Source: Alteribacillus sp041949975
GTDB taxonomy: Bacteria; Bacillota; Bacilli; Bacillales; Marinococcaceae
Length of the DNA stretch: 48,821 nucleotides
Direction of reading: 5' to 3'
NCBI RefSeq assembly: GCF_041949975.1
Contig: NZ_JBHFQG010000029.1
Coordinates: 1-48,821, forward strand
A program made the translations under genes and the position numbers. The notes under the pieces were generated by a model, which did not search any database, was not told the DNA's origin, and saw only the letters and a list, made by a program, of their open reading frames with translations. Positions 8,349-16,382 of the stretch are shown here, piece after piece (the first letter of the stretch is position 1; the number at the start of each line of letters is the position of its first letter).

Positions 8349-8810
8349 ATGGATCCAAAAGATTTTCGTAACTGTATGGGACACTTTGCTACTGGAGTCA
8401 CGGTAGTAACGAGTGAGACTGAAACAAAAACGCATGGGTTTACCGTCAACTCATTTACTTCGGTTTCTCTTGACCCTATGCTTGTATTAGTATCAGTAGA
8501 TCGAAACACAAAGGCTTTAGATGTATTGAAAGATAATAATTTTATAGTCAATGTTTTACGTGACGATCAGCAAGATACAGCAATGCATTTTGCGGGACGT
8601 CCTCAAGATCCGAAACCTTTTGAATGGGAGAAAGGTTTGTTGGGACAGCGCATAAAACATTCACTTGCTCACATTGAGTGTGAACCTTGGGTTGCTTATG
8701 ATGGTGGAGATCATGTTCTTTATCTTGGTGAAGTTAAAAATTTTGAATATTATAGCGGCCAGCCATTGCTTTATTTCTGCGGTAAGTTTTCGGAAGTTAC
8801 AGGAAAATAG
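8349..8810 (+). CDS. Flavin reductase, small component of a two-component monooxygenase
   Basis: 153 residues of the flavin-reductase-like (HpaC/PheA2/StyB) family, using NAD(P)H to reduce FAD or FMN for a separate oxygenase. Family segments: MGHFATGVTVVT near the N-terminus, HGFTVNSFTSVSLDPMLVLVSV (flavin-binding strand and turn), FIVNVL, and a late H/YLGEV. Start ATG follows AAAGGAGAG. The partner is very probably the HpaB/PheA-type oxygenase at 11718, 2.9 kb away with the regulator between, so the two components are probably separately transcribed. Related DIM6/NTAB proteins act with other oxygenases, so pairing is inferred from proximity. Confidence 0.88.
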   Translation: MDPKDFRNCMGHFATGVTVVTSETETKTHGFTVNSFTSVSLDPMLVLVSVDRNTKALDVLKDNNFIVNVLRDDQQDTAMHFAGRPQDPKPFEWEKGLLGQRIKHSLAHIECEPWVAYDGGDHVLYLGEVKNFEYYSGQPLLYFCGKFSEVTGK

Positions 8811-9329
8811 TTGTATCTTTTTGAAATCGCATACAAACGAATTCAGTTTTGTCGAAGAATTTTATCACAAGATTCATTCGATTGACTCGGAAAGAGTAAA
8901 CGGAATTTTATGAGACATGGAAGGACCTGGAGGTAAAAGACGAAGAAAGCTTTTCTACTTGGCTGTAAGTAGAATCTTCTGAAGCCCCAGCCTTCCCTTT
9001 ATCTAAGAAAAGAACAGCAAAAGATTGGAAAACTTCGGGATTTTTTATCAAGTAATTGAGTTGTTAGGGCAAGAGCATTCTTGCTGCTGCTTATATTACA
9101 ATAAAATGAAAACGGTTTCCTGGTGTATAAGGTTAACACTCCATTACAAATATGGACATTTTCATGAATGGTATAGGATCTTGCTGTTTAATACTATATG
9201 ATATAAGTGCTAAGCTTAAGTATTTTTAATTGAGGTGGCTAAATAAAAACGAACCTTTGTAGGTAATGAAATGTCAGAGGTACATAATTAGATAGAGATA
9301 GTCACAAAAGAAAAAAAGGGTGACCATAC
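8811..9329. other. Intergenic region upstream of the aromatic regulator
   Basis: About 520 bp with no supported gene; short open pieces near 8820-9050 carry stops and are not recognisable. A cre-like box TGAAAACGGTTTCC at 9107-9120 differs from the TGWNANCGNTNWCA consensus only at the last base. AT-rich sequence (9185-9240) may hold the regulator's promoter, but no confident -35/-10 pair was found. Confidence 0.4.
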
Positions 9330-11126
9330 ATGAAAGCTAATCGTTTAATGCTGAATGATTTAATGGAAGTGAATCCGCGAACGGGAGTAATAACACTAAA
9401 CAATAAACGAATGGCTCTTATGTCTGTCCAAGCTTTAGGTATTTTACGCAGGGATTTAGTTGACACCCTGAGTATGGAACGTGCGAAAGGTTTCTTAATG
9501 AGATATGGAAGAGCTTGTGGACAAAAGGCTGCCGAAGATTTAGAACAAACGTATAAATGGGAATCAACGGAAGAATTAATGTTAGCTGGTCCCGCCCTTC
9601 ATACTTTGGAAGGAGTTGTAACGGTAGAAGCAGAAAATATAGAATATAATGATGACACACTACATTATACTGGTTATTGGAGAAATTCATTTGAGGTTGA
9701 AGAACACCTTTATCATTATGGAGAAAGTAAGACTCCAGTATGTTGGATTTTGGTTGGATATGCAAGCGGATTTCTCACGAAACTTTTTGGAAAGCAAGTA
9801 CTCGTCCATGAAGAAAAATGCAAAGGAAAAGGAGATCCTTATTGTTATTTCGTAGCGAAAACCTTCGATCCTGCGGACAAAAAGCAACAAGCAGATTTAC
9901 GTTATTATGAAGCAGAGTCCTTAATTTCTGAATTAGATCGTTCCTATAAAGAGATCAAGGAATTAAATGAAAATATCATTGAATCCGAAAGAGTCCAAAA
10001 AAAATTAACAGATTTATTATTAGAAGATGAATCATTATCGAGTATGCTTGAAGTAGTTTCTGCTGCTCTTCACAAAAGTATTATTATTGATTATCGATAC
10101 GGCAAGAATGAAGGTGTTTTTTTAGAAGAAGAAGCATTTATTGAAGAAAATTTGTTGGAGAATCCGAATAACTTAATAGACAATCAAAAGATGATGGAAA
10201 TGTATCCTATTCATGCAAAGGGTAAAAATTTAGGAAATATGATAGTAATTGGAGAGGAAAAAAACAAAAAGAAAGAGGAATTGATTATTCAACGTGCACT
10301 TACTATTTGTTCGATTAAAATTTTTCATGCATTCCAATTAATTCAGTCTAAGTGGCAAAAGAAAGAAGAATTTTTTGAAGAACTGCTGAACAGTGAAAAA
10401 GATGAAGAAACACTTCAAATAGGAAGTCATGTGTTTGAGTTTAATTCTCAAAACGACAATCGAGTTCTTACAATATTAGTGGATGATAAAGAAAGCAATG
10501 AACTGATTTTAGAGCATCTGAACAGTAAATATACAGCACTGGATATATTTTTGAAGGATAAGTATATTATTTTAATTTTATCTGAAGACTATAATAAAAA
10601 CCTGGAAAATTTTGCGAAAGACCTTCAAGCTTCCATTGAAAATAAATTTAAGAAAAGCATAACGTATATAGGTGTCGGGAGGGCAGTAAAAGGCCTGAAA
10701 AAGCTGGCAAAAAGTTACCAGGATGCTAGTCGTATCTGCGACTTCCTACAACTGGTCCATCCAAATGACAGTCATATATCATACTTTGAAGAGTTAGAAC
10801 CAATAGTACTTCTTCTCAAAGCCACGGACCAAGAAGATCTTATTGACTTCTGTAAAAAAATGATTGGTGATTTAATTGAATATGATAAGGAAAATCAAAG
10901 TAATCTTTTAATAACACTTAAATCTTATTTAGACAATAATGGAAACTTACAAAAAACTGCAAATGATCTACATTTATCGATAGCTGGTTTACGATATCGT
11001 CTTGATAAAATTGAGTCGTTTGGTAAGAAAGGGTTAAAGACAGGGTCTGGCCGGTTTAAATATCAGTTGGCCATAAACATGTACTTTTCCATGCAAATCA
11101 TGGATAATTCTTCGAATATACTTTAA
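9330..11126 (+). CDS. Hybrid aromatic-sensing regulator: XylR_N + V4R + PucR-type HTH
   Basis: 598 residues. Residues about 5-110 resemble the XylR/DmpR aromatic-effector domain (LMEVNPRTGVITLNNKRMALM, ALGILRRDLVDTLS, FLMRYGRACG). About 120-190 is the 4-vinyl-reductase (V4R) module with its cysteine tail KCKGKGDPYCYF, which in DmpR/XylR relatives binds metal and forms part of the phenol-sensing unit. Unlike those proteins there is no sigma-54 AAA+ domain. After a helical linker (about 205-235) and a PucR/CdaR-like middle region, the C-terminus ends in a PucR-family HTH (LLITLKSYLDNNGNLQKTAN, then LRYRLDKIE). It sits between the flavin reductase and the catabolic operon and is probably their effector-responsive activator. 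A terminator follows. Confidence 0.85.
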   Translation: MKANRLMLNDLMEVNPRTGVITLNNKRMALMSVQALGILRRDLVDTLSMERAKGFLMRYGRACGQKAAEDLEQTYKWESTEELMLAGPALHTLEGVVTVEAENIEYNDDTLHYTGYWRNSFEVEEHLYHYGESKTPVCWILVGYASGFLTKLFGKQVLVHEEKCKGKGDPYCYFVAKTFDPADKKQQADLRYYEAESLISELDRSYKEIKELNENIIESERVQKKLTDLLLEDESLSSMLEVVSAALHKSIIIDYRYGKNEGVFLEEEAFIEENLLENPNNLIDNQKMMEMYPIHAKGKNLGNMIVIGEEKNKKKEELIIQRALTICSIKIFHAFQLIQSKWQKKEEFFEELLNSEKDEETLQIGSHVFEFNSQNDNRVLTILVDDKESNELILEHLNSKYTALDIFLKDKYIILILSEDYNKNLENFAKDLQASIENKFKKSITYIGVGRAVKGLKKLAKSYQDASRICDFLQLVHPNDSHISYFEELEPIVLLLKATDQEDLIDFCKKMIGDLIEYDKENQSNLLITLKSYLDNNGNLQKTANDLHLSIAGLRYRLDKIESFGKKGLKTGSGRFKYQLAINMYFSMQIMDNSSNIL

Positions 11127-11160
11127 TGAAAAAGACTACTCTTTTTTATAAGAAAGGATA

Positions 11161-11204
11161 AGCCGTTGACAAGAGCACGTAATGTGCCTGTTGACGGCTT
11201 TTTT
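11161..11204 (+). terminator. Rho-independent terminator after the aromatic regulator
   Basis: AGCCGT...ACGGCT stem with additional inner GCAC/GTGC pairing, followed immediately by a run of six T. It separates regulator transcription from the hydroxylase operon. Confidence 0.8.
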
Positions 11205-11328
11205 AAAAGCTAAGAAAGTATATATAGTTTTTCAAAACAGCAAATGAATAAAAAATATTATCGGTAAACCATGTTTTTTTACAGTTACGATAATTCAGAT
11301 AAAAGTCTATACTGTACACATATCATAT

Positions 11329-11343
11329 TTGAAAGCGCTTTAA
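11329..11343 (+). promoter_or_regulatory. Catabolite-responsive element (cre) upstream of the phenol operon
   Basis: TTGAAAGCGCTTTAA fits the B. subtilis cre consensus WTGAAARCGYTTWNN at every defined position. It lies about 90 bp before the small ORF and 390 bp before the hydroxylase, in the 295-bp space after the regulator's terminator, consistent with CcpA repression of the aromatic operon. Confidence 0.65.
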
Positions 11344-11421
11344 ACTATTGGCTTCCTTTTCAGAAGGCAAAAAAGGTTTAGAGCAAGGGAAATGTAAAAC
11401 CAAAAGAAAGGGGGAACAAAC

Positions 11422-11619
11422 ATGAGCAAACAAACGAGAAAGATTGACATGAAAGAGGGAAGCTCGATTAGTTCAAATTTCACTAAACCCCCAGCCCTAA
11501 AAAGTCAATCATTAAAACCCGCAGGAAAAGATAAGATAAATTCAAATAGGAAGCACTCTATTCATCAAGCAAGTGCTGCTACAAGGCATATATTTAAAAA
11601 TGAATGGGGGGTCGGATAA
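11422..11619 (+). CDS. Small basic hypothetical protein at the head of the aromatic operon
   Basis: 65 codons, unrecognised: Lys/Ser/Asn-rich, no membrane segment, with a good AAAGGGGG ribosome site before the ATG. After the TAA at 11617-11619 the same frame stays open for 32 more codons (ISAGFGSFLVTIDWKATLK and on) and stops at 11715-11717, with its final stop directly next to the hydroxylase ATG. That pattern fits either a short leader ORF or a once-longer (about 98-residue) protein cut by one nonsense mutation. It may be co-transcribed with the oxygenase. Function not assigned. Confidence 0.45.
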   Translation: MSKQTRKIDMKEGSSISSNFTKPPALKSQSLKPAGKDKINSNRKHSIHQASAATRHIFKNEWGVG

Positions 11620-11717
11620 ATTTCAGCTGGATTCGGTAGTTTCCTAGTAACAATAGATTGGAAAGCTACTTTGAAAATTTCTAATAATAACATTGACTAT
11701 TTGAAGGAGGAAGAATA

Positions 11718-13259
11718 ATGGTAACAACAATAACAAAAAACAGACCTCTTACTGGTGCACAATATTTAGAAAGTTTACGAGATGGCCGGGAAGTATGGTT
11801 TCATGGAGAAAAAGTAGACGATGTTACTACCCATCCTGCATTCCGGAACGCTGCTCGCTCAATCGCCAGAATGTATGATGCATTGCATGATGAAAAAACA
11901 AAAAATATTTTAACAACCAAAACGGATACTGGCAATGGAGGCTACACTCAAAAATTCTTTAAATACGCTAGAAGTGCCGATGACCTTTTGGCATCAAGAG
12001 ATGCGATCGCCGAATGGGCTCGTTTATCATATGGTCAAATGGGAAGATCTCCAGATTACAAAGCTGCTTTTATGGCTACCTTAGGTGCGGATCCTGATTA
12101 TTATGCACCGTATGCCGATAATGCAAGAAGATGGTACAAAGAAGCACAAGAAAAGAACTGGTTTTTCAATCACGCAATTATTAACCCGCCAGTAGATCGT
12201 AATAAACCAACAGAAGCTGTCCAAGATGTCTTTGTTAAAGCGGAAGCAGAGACAGATGAAGGGATTATTGTTAGTGGGGCAAAAATGGTAGCCACTGGTT
12301 CTGCATTAACCAATTATAATTTCGTTGCTCACTACGGAGCAGTTCCTGTCGGATCCGAAAATATGGCTCTAGCATTTGTAGCGTCTATGGATACACCGGG
12401 AGTCAAACTTATTTGCAGACAATCTTATGAAATGAACGCCGCTGTAATGGGAAGTCCATTTGACTATCCACTAAGCAGCCGTTTTGACGAAAACGATGCC
12501 GTTCTTGTTTTTGAGAAAGCGCTTATCCCTTGGGAAAATGTTTTCATTTACAAAGATGTAGATAAAGCTAACAACTTTTTCCCAGAAAGTGGTTTCCTGC
12601 AGCGTTTTACGTTCCATGGTTTAACAAGACTGGCTGTAAAATTAGATTTTATTTCAGGGTTGCTTATTAAAGCGGTACAAACAAGCGGAGTCGATCAATT
12701 CCGCGGAGTCCAAACACATGTTGGTGAAGTTATAGCATGGAGAAACATGTTCTGGTCTCTCAGTGACTCAATGGCATTGAATCCAGACAAGAGCAGAAAC
12801 GGTTCGGTCGTGCCCAACCTAAATGCTGGACTTTCCTACCGTGTGTTCATGTCTGAAGGATGGCCGAAAATTAAAGAAGTCATTGAAAATGTAGTAGCAG
12901 GAAACTTAATCGTTCAGCCATCCAGTGCAGACGATTTCAAAAATCCTGAACTGCGCTCTTTGATCGATAGAATTTACCGTGGATCAAATGATATTCAAGC
13001 TTTAGAAAAAATTAAGTTGGTTAAATTGCTCTGGGATGTGGTTGGTTCAGAGTATGCTGGAAGACATGAACTTTATGAAAGAAACTACTCTGGTAACCAT
13101 GAAAATATTCGGTTTGAAAACTTGACAATGGCACACCAAACAGGAGAAGCAGATAAATTTGTAAAGTTCGCTGAAGAGTGCATGAGTGACTATGATCTCG
13201 ATGGATGGGTAAATGACACGTGGATCAATCCAGATGACGTAAACTATTTTAAAAAATAA
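11718..13259 (+). CDS. FADH2-dependent aromatic monooxygenase, large component (HpaB/PheA type; phenol or 4-hydroxyphenylacetate hydroxylase)
   Basis: 513 residues, full length for the 4-hydroxyphenylacetate 3-monooxygenase/phenol 2-hydroxylase oxygenase family with an acyl-CoA-dehydrogenase-like fold. Recognisable segments: LTGAQYLESLRDGREVW with VDDVTTHPAFRNAARSIAR near the N-terminus; AFMATLGADPDYY about 115-127; WFFNHAIINPPVDRNKP and GAKMVATGSALTNYNFV in the flavin-binding middle; IPWENVFIY about 273. It ortho-hydroxylates a phenol using FADH2 from a reductase, probably the one at 8349. Because the downstream genes are an ortho-cleavage pathway via muconate, phenol to catechol is the most economical reading; another phenol is possible. 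AAGGAGG precedes the ATG. Confidence 0.9.
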   Translation: MVTTITKNRPLTGAQYLESLRDGREVWFHGEKVDDVTTHPAFRNAARSIARMYDALHDEKTKNILTTKTDTGNGGYTQKFFKYARSADDLLASRDAIAEWARLSYGQMGRSPDYKAAFMATLGADPDYYAPYADNARRWYKEAQEKNWFFNHAIINPPVDRNKPTEAVQDVFVKAEAETDEGIIVSGAKMVATGSALTNYNFVAHYGAVPVGSENMALAFVASMDTPGVKLICRQSYEMNAAVMGSPFDYPLSSRFDENDAVLVFEKALIPWENVFIYKDVDKANNFFPESGFLQRFTFHGLTRLAVKLDFISGLLIKAVQTSGVDQFRGVQTHVGEVIAWRNMFWSLSDSMALNPDKSRNGSVVPNLNAGLSYRVFMSEGWPKIKEVIENVVAGNLIVQPSSADDFKNPELRSLIDRIYRGSNDIQALEKIKLVKLLWDVVGSEYAGRHELYERNYSGNHENIRFENLTMAHQTGEADKFVKFAEECMSDYDLDGWVNDTWINPDDVNYFKK

Positions 13260-13287
13260 TTTTGATGCGTAAGGGGAGGAAATAATT

Positions 13288-13851
13288 GTGTATATTTATA
13301 ACAACAATGAATTGAATTTGGAATCTTCTATTATTTCCATTGGAGCTTTTGATGGTTTGCACCGCGGACATCAAACGTTGATAAGACAAGCTGTTCATCG
13401 TGCGCGAGAACTAAATGTGCCGTCTGTTGTTTACACTTTTAACTCTCCCCCTCGCGCTTTCTTTCAGAACAGTATCGTTTTAACGTCCTTAAATGAAAAA
13501 ATAGAACTGATAAAACAGTTTGAAGTGGACTATATAGTCGTTGCAAACTTTAACGAACAATATGCGTCACGCCCTGCGTCAGCGTTTATTGAAGAACTTT
13601 GTTCACTTGCACCAAAGGAAATTTTTGTCGGTCCTAACTTCACCTTTGGAAAAGGCAAAAAAGGAGATGTTTGCTTACTCTCTGAAAATTTTAAAGTAAA
13701 CGTTCAACCCTTGATCACCTGCGAAAATGGAGAAATTATATCCTCTACTAGAATAAGAAATCTACTTAAAAAGGACAAACAAGCTCAAGTAAGTAAGCTG
13801 TTGGGCCGAGAATATCACAGAGCAGTAAAACAAGCTGTTTCCCAGTTATAG
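13288..13851 (+). CDS. FAD synthetase-only (RibF N-terminal domain) protein
   Basis: 187 residues holding just the FMN adenylyltransferase domain of bifunctional RibF: IGAFDGLHRGH (about 18-28, the nucleotidyltransferase GxFDGxHxGH motif), IFVGPNFTFGKGKKGD (about 111-126) and SSTRIRNLL (about 152-160). The C-terminal riboflavin kinase domain is absent; typical RibF has about 310 residues. GTG start at 13288 follows GGGGAGG. Lying directly between the FADH2-dependent oxygenase and the ring-cleavage dioxygenase, it probably supplies FAD for the oxygenase. The catalytic motifs look intact, so it is more likely a dedicated monofunctional enzyme than a remnant. Confidence 0.85.
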   Translation: MYIYNNNELNLESSIISIGAFDGLHRGHQTLIRQAVHRARELNVPSVVYTFNSPPRAFFQNSIVLTSLNEKIELIKQFEVDYIVVANFNEQYASRPASAFIEELCSLAPKEIFVGPNFTFGKGKKGDVCLLSENFKVNVQPLITCENGEIISSTRIRNLLKKDKQAQVSKLLGREYHRAVKQAVSQL

Positions 13852-13892
13852 GGAGAGGGTTATGAATAAATAACTATAGGAGGAAATCACAA

Positions 13893-14678
13893 ATGGGTGA
13901 AAAAATTGCTACAAAAAAGAATGCACGAGTAGAAGAAGTATTTAACCTGTTTATCACACACATTCAAAATTTTTTGAGAGAAGCCAACCTGAACCACCAA
14001 GAGTACACGAATTTTGTAAACTGGGCGGATCGCTTAGGAAGAAAAGGAGAGCTTCCTTTGTATGCAGATGTATTCCTTGAAACACACGTGCTTGAAGCCA
14101 TGTACACCAATATGCCTGGTACCCAGCCTTCTCTGTTAGGACCTTATTTTGCAGAAGGATCTCCATTAATTGAAAGCGAGCCAGGTGAACCGCTTGTTTT
14201 AACACAGCGTCCAGATGAGCCAGGCGATGTACTGTATTTTAAAGGCCACGTAGAAAACACAGAAGGCAAGCCTCTGGCCAACACCCGTATTGAATTTTGG
14301 CAGAATGACAATTCGGCAAAATATTCAAACTTTGATTCTGATGCACCTGACTTTAACCTAAGAGGTCATTTCTATACAGATGAAAATGGAGACTTTGAAG
14401 TTAAAACAATAGTCCCTGTTCCTTACTCCATTCCAACAGATGGACCGACAGGAGAGTTCTTGGAATATATGGATCAGCATTCTATGCGTCCTGCCCACCT
14501 TCACATCATGTTTGAAGCAGAAGGTCATGACACTCTTATCACTCAAGTCTTCTTTGAAGGTGATGAGTGGCTTGAAACAGACGTAGCAGAAGGGGTGCGT
14601 GAAGAGCTTATAACGAAACTGGAAGACAAAGGCGACCACAAAAAAGCATCTTTAAACTTTGTGATGCGTCCTGAATAA
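13893..14678 (+). CDS. catA: Intradiol ring-cleavage dioxygenase (catechol 1,2- or hydroxyquinol 1,2-dioxygenase)
   Basis: 261 residues. An N-terminal helical dimerisation domain is followed by the beta-sandwich core LLGPYFAEGSP, GKPLANTRIEFWQND. The four non-haem Fe(III) ligands can be placed at Y144 (AKYSNFD), Y178 (VPVPYSIP), H202 and H204 (RPAHLH). It opens the catecholic ring between the two hydroxyls. PYSIPTDGPTGEFL and the FFEGDEWLETD segment resemble hydroxyquinol 1,2-dioxygenases more than classical CatA, whereas the next gene is a muconate cycloisomerase, which argues for catechol and cis,cis-muconate. The symbol is therefore provisional. AGGAGG ribosome site at good spacing; same operon as the oxygenase. 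Confidence 0.87.
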   Translation: MGEKIATKKNARVEEVFNLFITHIQNFLREANLNHQEYTNFVNWADRLGRKGELPLYADVFLETHVLEAMYTNMPGTQPSLLGPYFAEGSPLIESEPGEPLVLTQRPDEPGDVLYFKGHVENTEGKPLANTRIEFWQNDNSAKYSNFDSDAPDFNLRGHFYTDENGDFEVKTIVPVPYSIPTDGPTGEFLEYMDQHSMRPAHLHIMFEAEGHDTLITQVFFEGDEWLETDVAEGVREELITKLEDKGDHKKASLNFVMRPE

Positions 14679-14760
14679 AAATTTTGTAAGGGGCATTTTG
14701 AATGTCCCCCTTTCTTTTTTCCAGCTGAGAATGAGAGTTACTTTACGATCGGAGGATAAT

Positions 14761-15885
14761 ATGGAAAAAGTATCTATTAAAAATGTAACCACACAATTAT
14801 TGGACATTCCTATCAAAAGGCCGCACCAGTTTTCTGCAGTGAAAGTATCTTCTAAAAGTTTTGTTTTAATTAAAATTGAACTTAGTAACGGGGTCATTGG
14901 TATTGGAGAAGGGACAACTCCGGGTATTTTTTGGAATGGAGAAAGCGTTGAAACAATGAAGCTTGTTATCGATCAATATGCTTCTCCTCTTTTGCTAGAT
15001 CAAGACCCCGTTCATACTGAAGCATTGCTCCAGAAATTGAATCGTCAAATCCGCGGTAACTACTTCGCAAAAGCAACCATAGAAATGGCTCTCTTTGATG
15101 CCCTGGGAAAAATGTATAATGTCCCTGTTCATCAATTACTGGGAAGCCTCTATACAGATAAAATTCCAGTTCGCTGGGCCTTGGCATCTGGAACACCAGA
15201 AGGCGACATCGAAGAAGCAAAAGGCCATGTTGCCTCTGGAAATTACGAAAATTTCAAAACAAAATCCGGCAAAGAAGCTCCCGAAAATGATGCTATACGT
15301 TCTATCAAGATCGCAGAAGGAATTAAAGGTCATTCTAAACTTGGAATTGATCCCAATGGTTCCTGGGACCGTTTAACCACGATGAAATGGATGGACACTT
15401 TCTTTGAAACGGGGATCGACTTCCTTGAGCAGCCTCTCCCTCCTGCTGACGTTGAAGGAATGGCGAGATTGGCTGCTATGAAAAAAGTTCCAATTATGGC
15501 AGATGAAAGTGCCTCCACTATTGAAGATGCCATGCGGCTTGCAAAAGAAAACGCCGCCGATATTTTTTCATTAAAAATCCATAAGGCTGGTGGGATGAAA
15601 AATACGATTAAAGTGGCAGGCATTGCACAAGCATCCGGTATTTCCTGTTTTGGAGGTACATCACTGGAAAGCTCCATCGGTACTGCCGCATGTATCCATG
15701 CTTATGCTTCTATTCCCAATCTTGATTATGGAAGTGAATTATTCGGTCCGGATTGGCTAGCCGATGATTTGGTAAAAGAACCACTCACTTCAAAAGGCGG
15801 ATATGTGCACGTCCCAGGCAAACCAGGTTTAGGGGTAGAATTAGACGAAGAAAAAGTTTCTACCTATTTAAGAAAGGAGAAATAA
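14761..15885 (+). CDS. catB: Muconate cycloisomerase (enolase superfamily)
   Basis: 374 residues of the muconate-lactonising subgroup: converts cis,cis-muconate to muconolactone. Visible: N-terminal capping domain (TTQLLDIPIKRPHQFS), the KxK motif in NFKTKSGK, metal ligands in GIDPNGSW, DFLEQPLPP and ADESAST, then the catalytic Lys in SLKIHKAGG. An in-frame ATG exists at 14698, but ATG 14761 has GGAGG just upstream and fits the family N-terminus. The DUF3237 gene starts one base after its stop codon. O-succinylbenzoate synthases and dipeptide epimerases are relatives, but the operon context makes CatB the best reading. Confidence 0.9.
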   Translation: MEKVSIKNVTTQLLDIPIKRPHQFSAVKVSSKSFVLIKIELSNGVIGIGEGTTPGIFWNGESVETMKLVIDQYASPLLLDQDPVHTEALLQKLNRQIRGNYFAKATIEMALFDALGKMYNVPVHQLLGSLYTDKIPVRWALASGTPEGDIEEAKGHVASGNYENFKTKSGKEAPENDAIRSIKIAEGIKGHSKLGIDPNGSWDRLTTMKWMDTFFETGIDFLEQPLPPADVEGMARLAAMKKVPIMADESASTIEDAMRLAKENAADIFSLKIHKAGGMKNTIKVAGIAQASGISCFGGTSLESSIGTAACIHAYASIPNLDYGSELFGPDWLADDLVKEPLTSKGGYVHVPGKPGLGVELDEEKVSTYLRKEK

Positions 15886-15886
15886 T

Positions 15887-16357
15887 ATGATGAGACATTT
15901 ACCTGCCCCCCCTCTCTCCTTCTTAGCTGACATGGAATTAACTGTAGAGGGAGCTCATTTACCAGGAAAAACCCCGGCCGGCAATAGACGGATCATCCGG
16001 GTAACCGGCGGTGCTCTGCGCGGAGATAAATTGAATGCTGAAGTTGTACCTGGCGGTGATGACTGGATTACCGTTCAGGAAGATGGAACTATCATACAGG
16101 ATGTCCGCATACTTTTACGTACTGACGATGATGCTTTGATTTTAATGTCTTACCGTGGCATCCGTACTGGAGAACCTGAAGTGTTGAAACGACTCGATAA
16201 TAACGAGGGCGTCGATCCAGATGAATATTATTTTAGAACGTCTCCGATTTTTGAAACAGCTTCTTCCAAGTATGATTGGCTGAATAGACGAGTCTTTGTA
16301 TCAAAAGGTATCCGGCTGCCGGGAAAAGTCAACTACTCTATCTACACGGTAGACTAA
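15887..16357 (+). CDS. DUF3237 family protein, candidate muconolactone isomerase replacement
   Basis: 156 residues matching the DUF3237 pattern as I recall it: PPLSFLADMELTVE at the N-terminus, TPAGNRRIIRVTGG, VVPGGDDWI, YRGIRTGEPEVL, DEYYFRTSPIFETAS and a YDWLNRRVFVSKG end; about 15 kDa, probably a small beta-barrel, cytosolic (no signal peptide). It follows catB by one base with AAGGAGA as ribosome site and precedes the enol-lactone hydrolase, i.e. it occupies the position where catC (muconolactone delta-isomerase) is expected. No CatC-like frame is seen in the window. The function proposed is inference from position only. ATG 15890 is an equally good alternative start. Confidence 0.85.
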   Translation: MMRHLPAPPLSFLADMELTVEGAHLPGKTPAGNRRIIRVTGGALRGDKLNAEVVPGGDDWITVQEDGTIIQDVRILLRTDDDALILMSYRGIRTGEPEVLKRLDNNEGVDPDEYYFRTSPIFETASSKYDWLNRRVFVSKGIRLPGKVNYSIYTVD

Positions 16358-16382
16358 AATTTGGATTGAAAGGACTGTAAAT

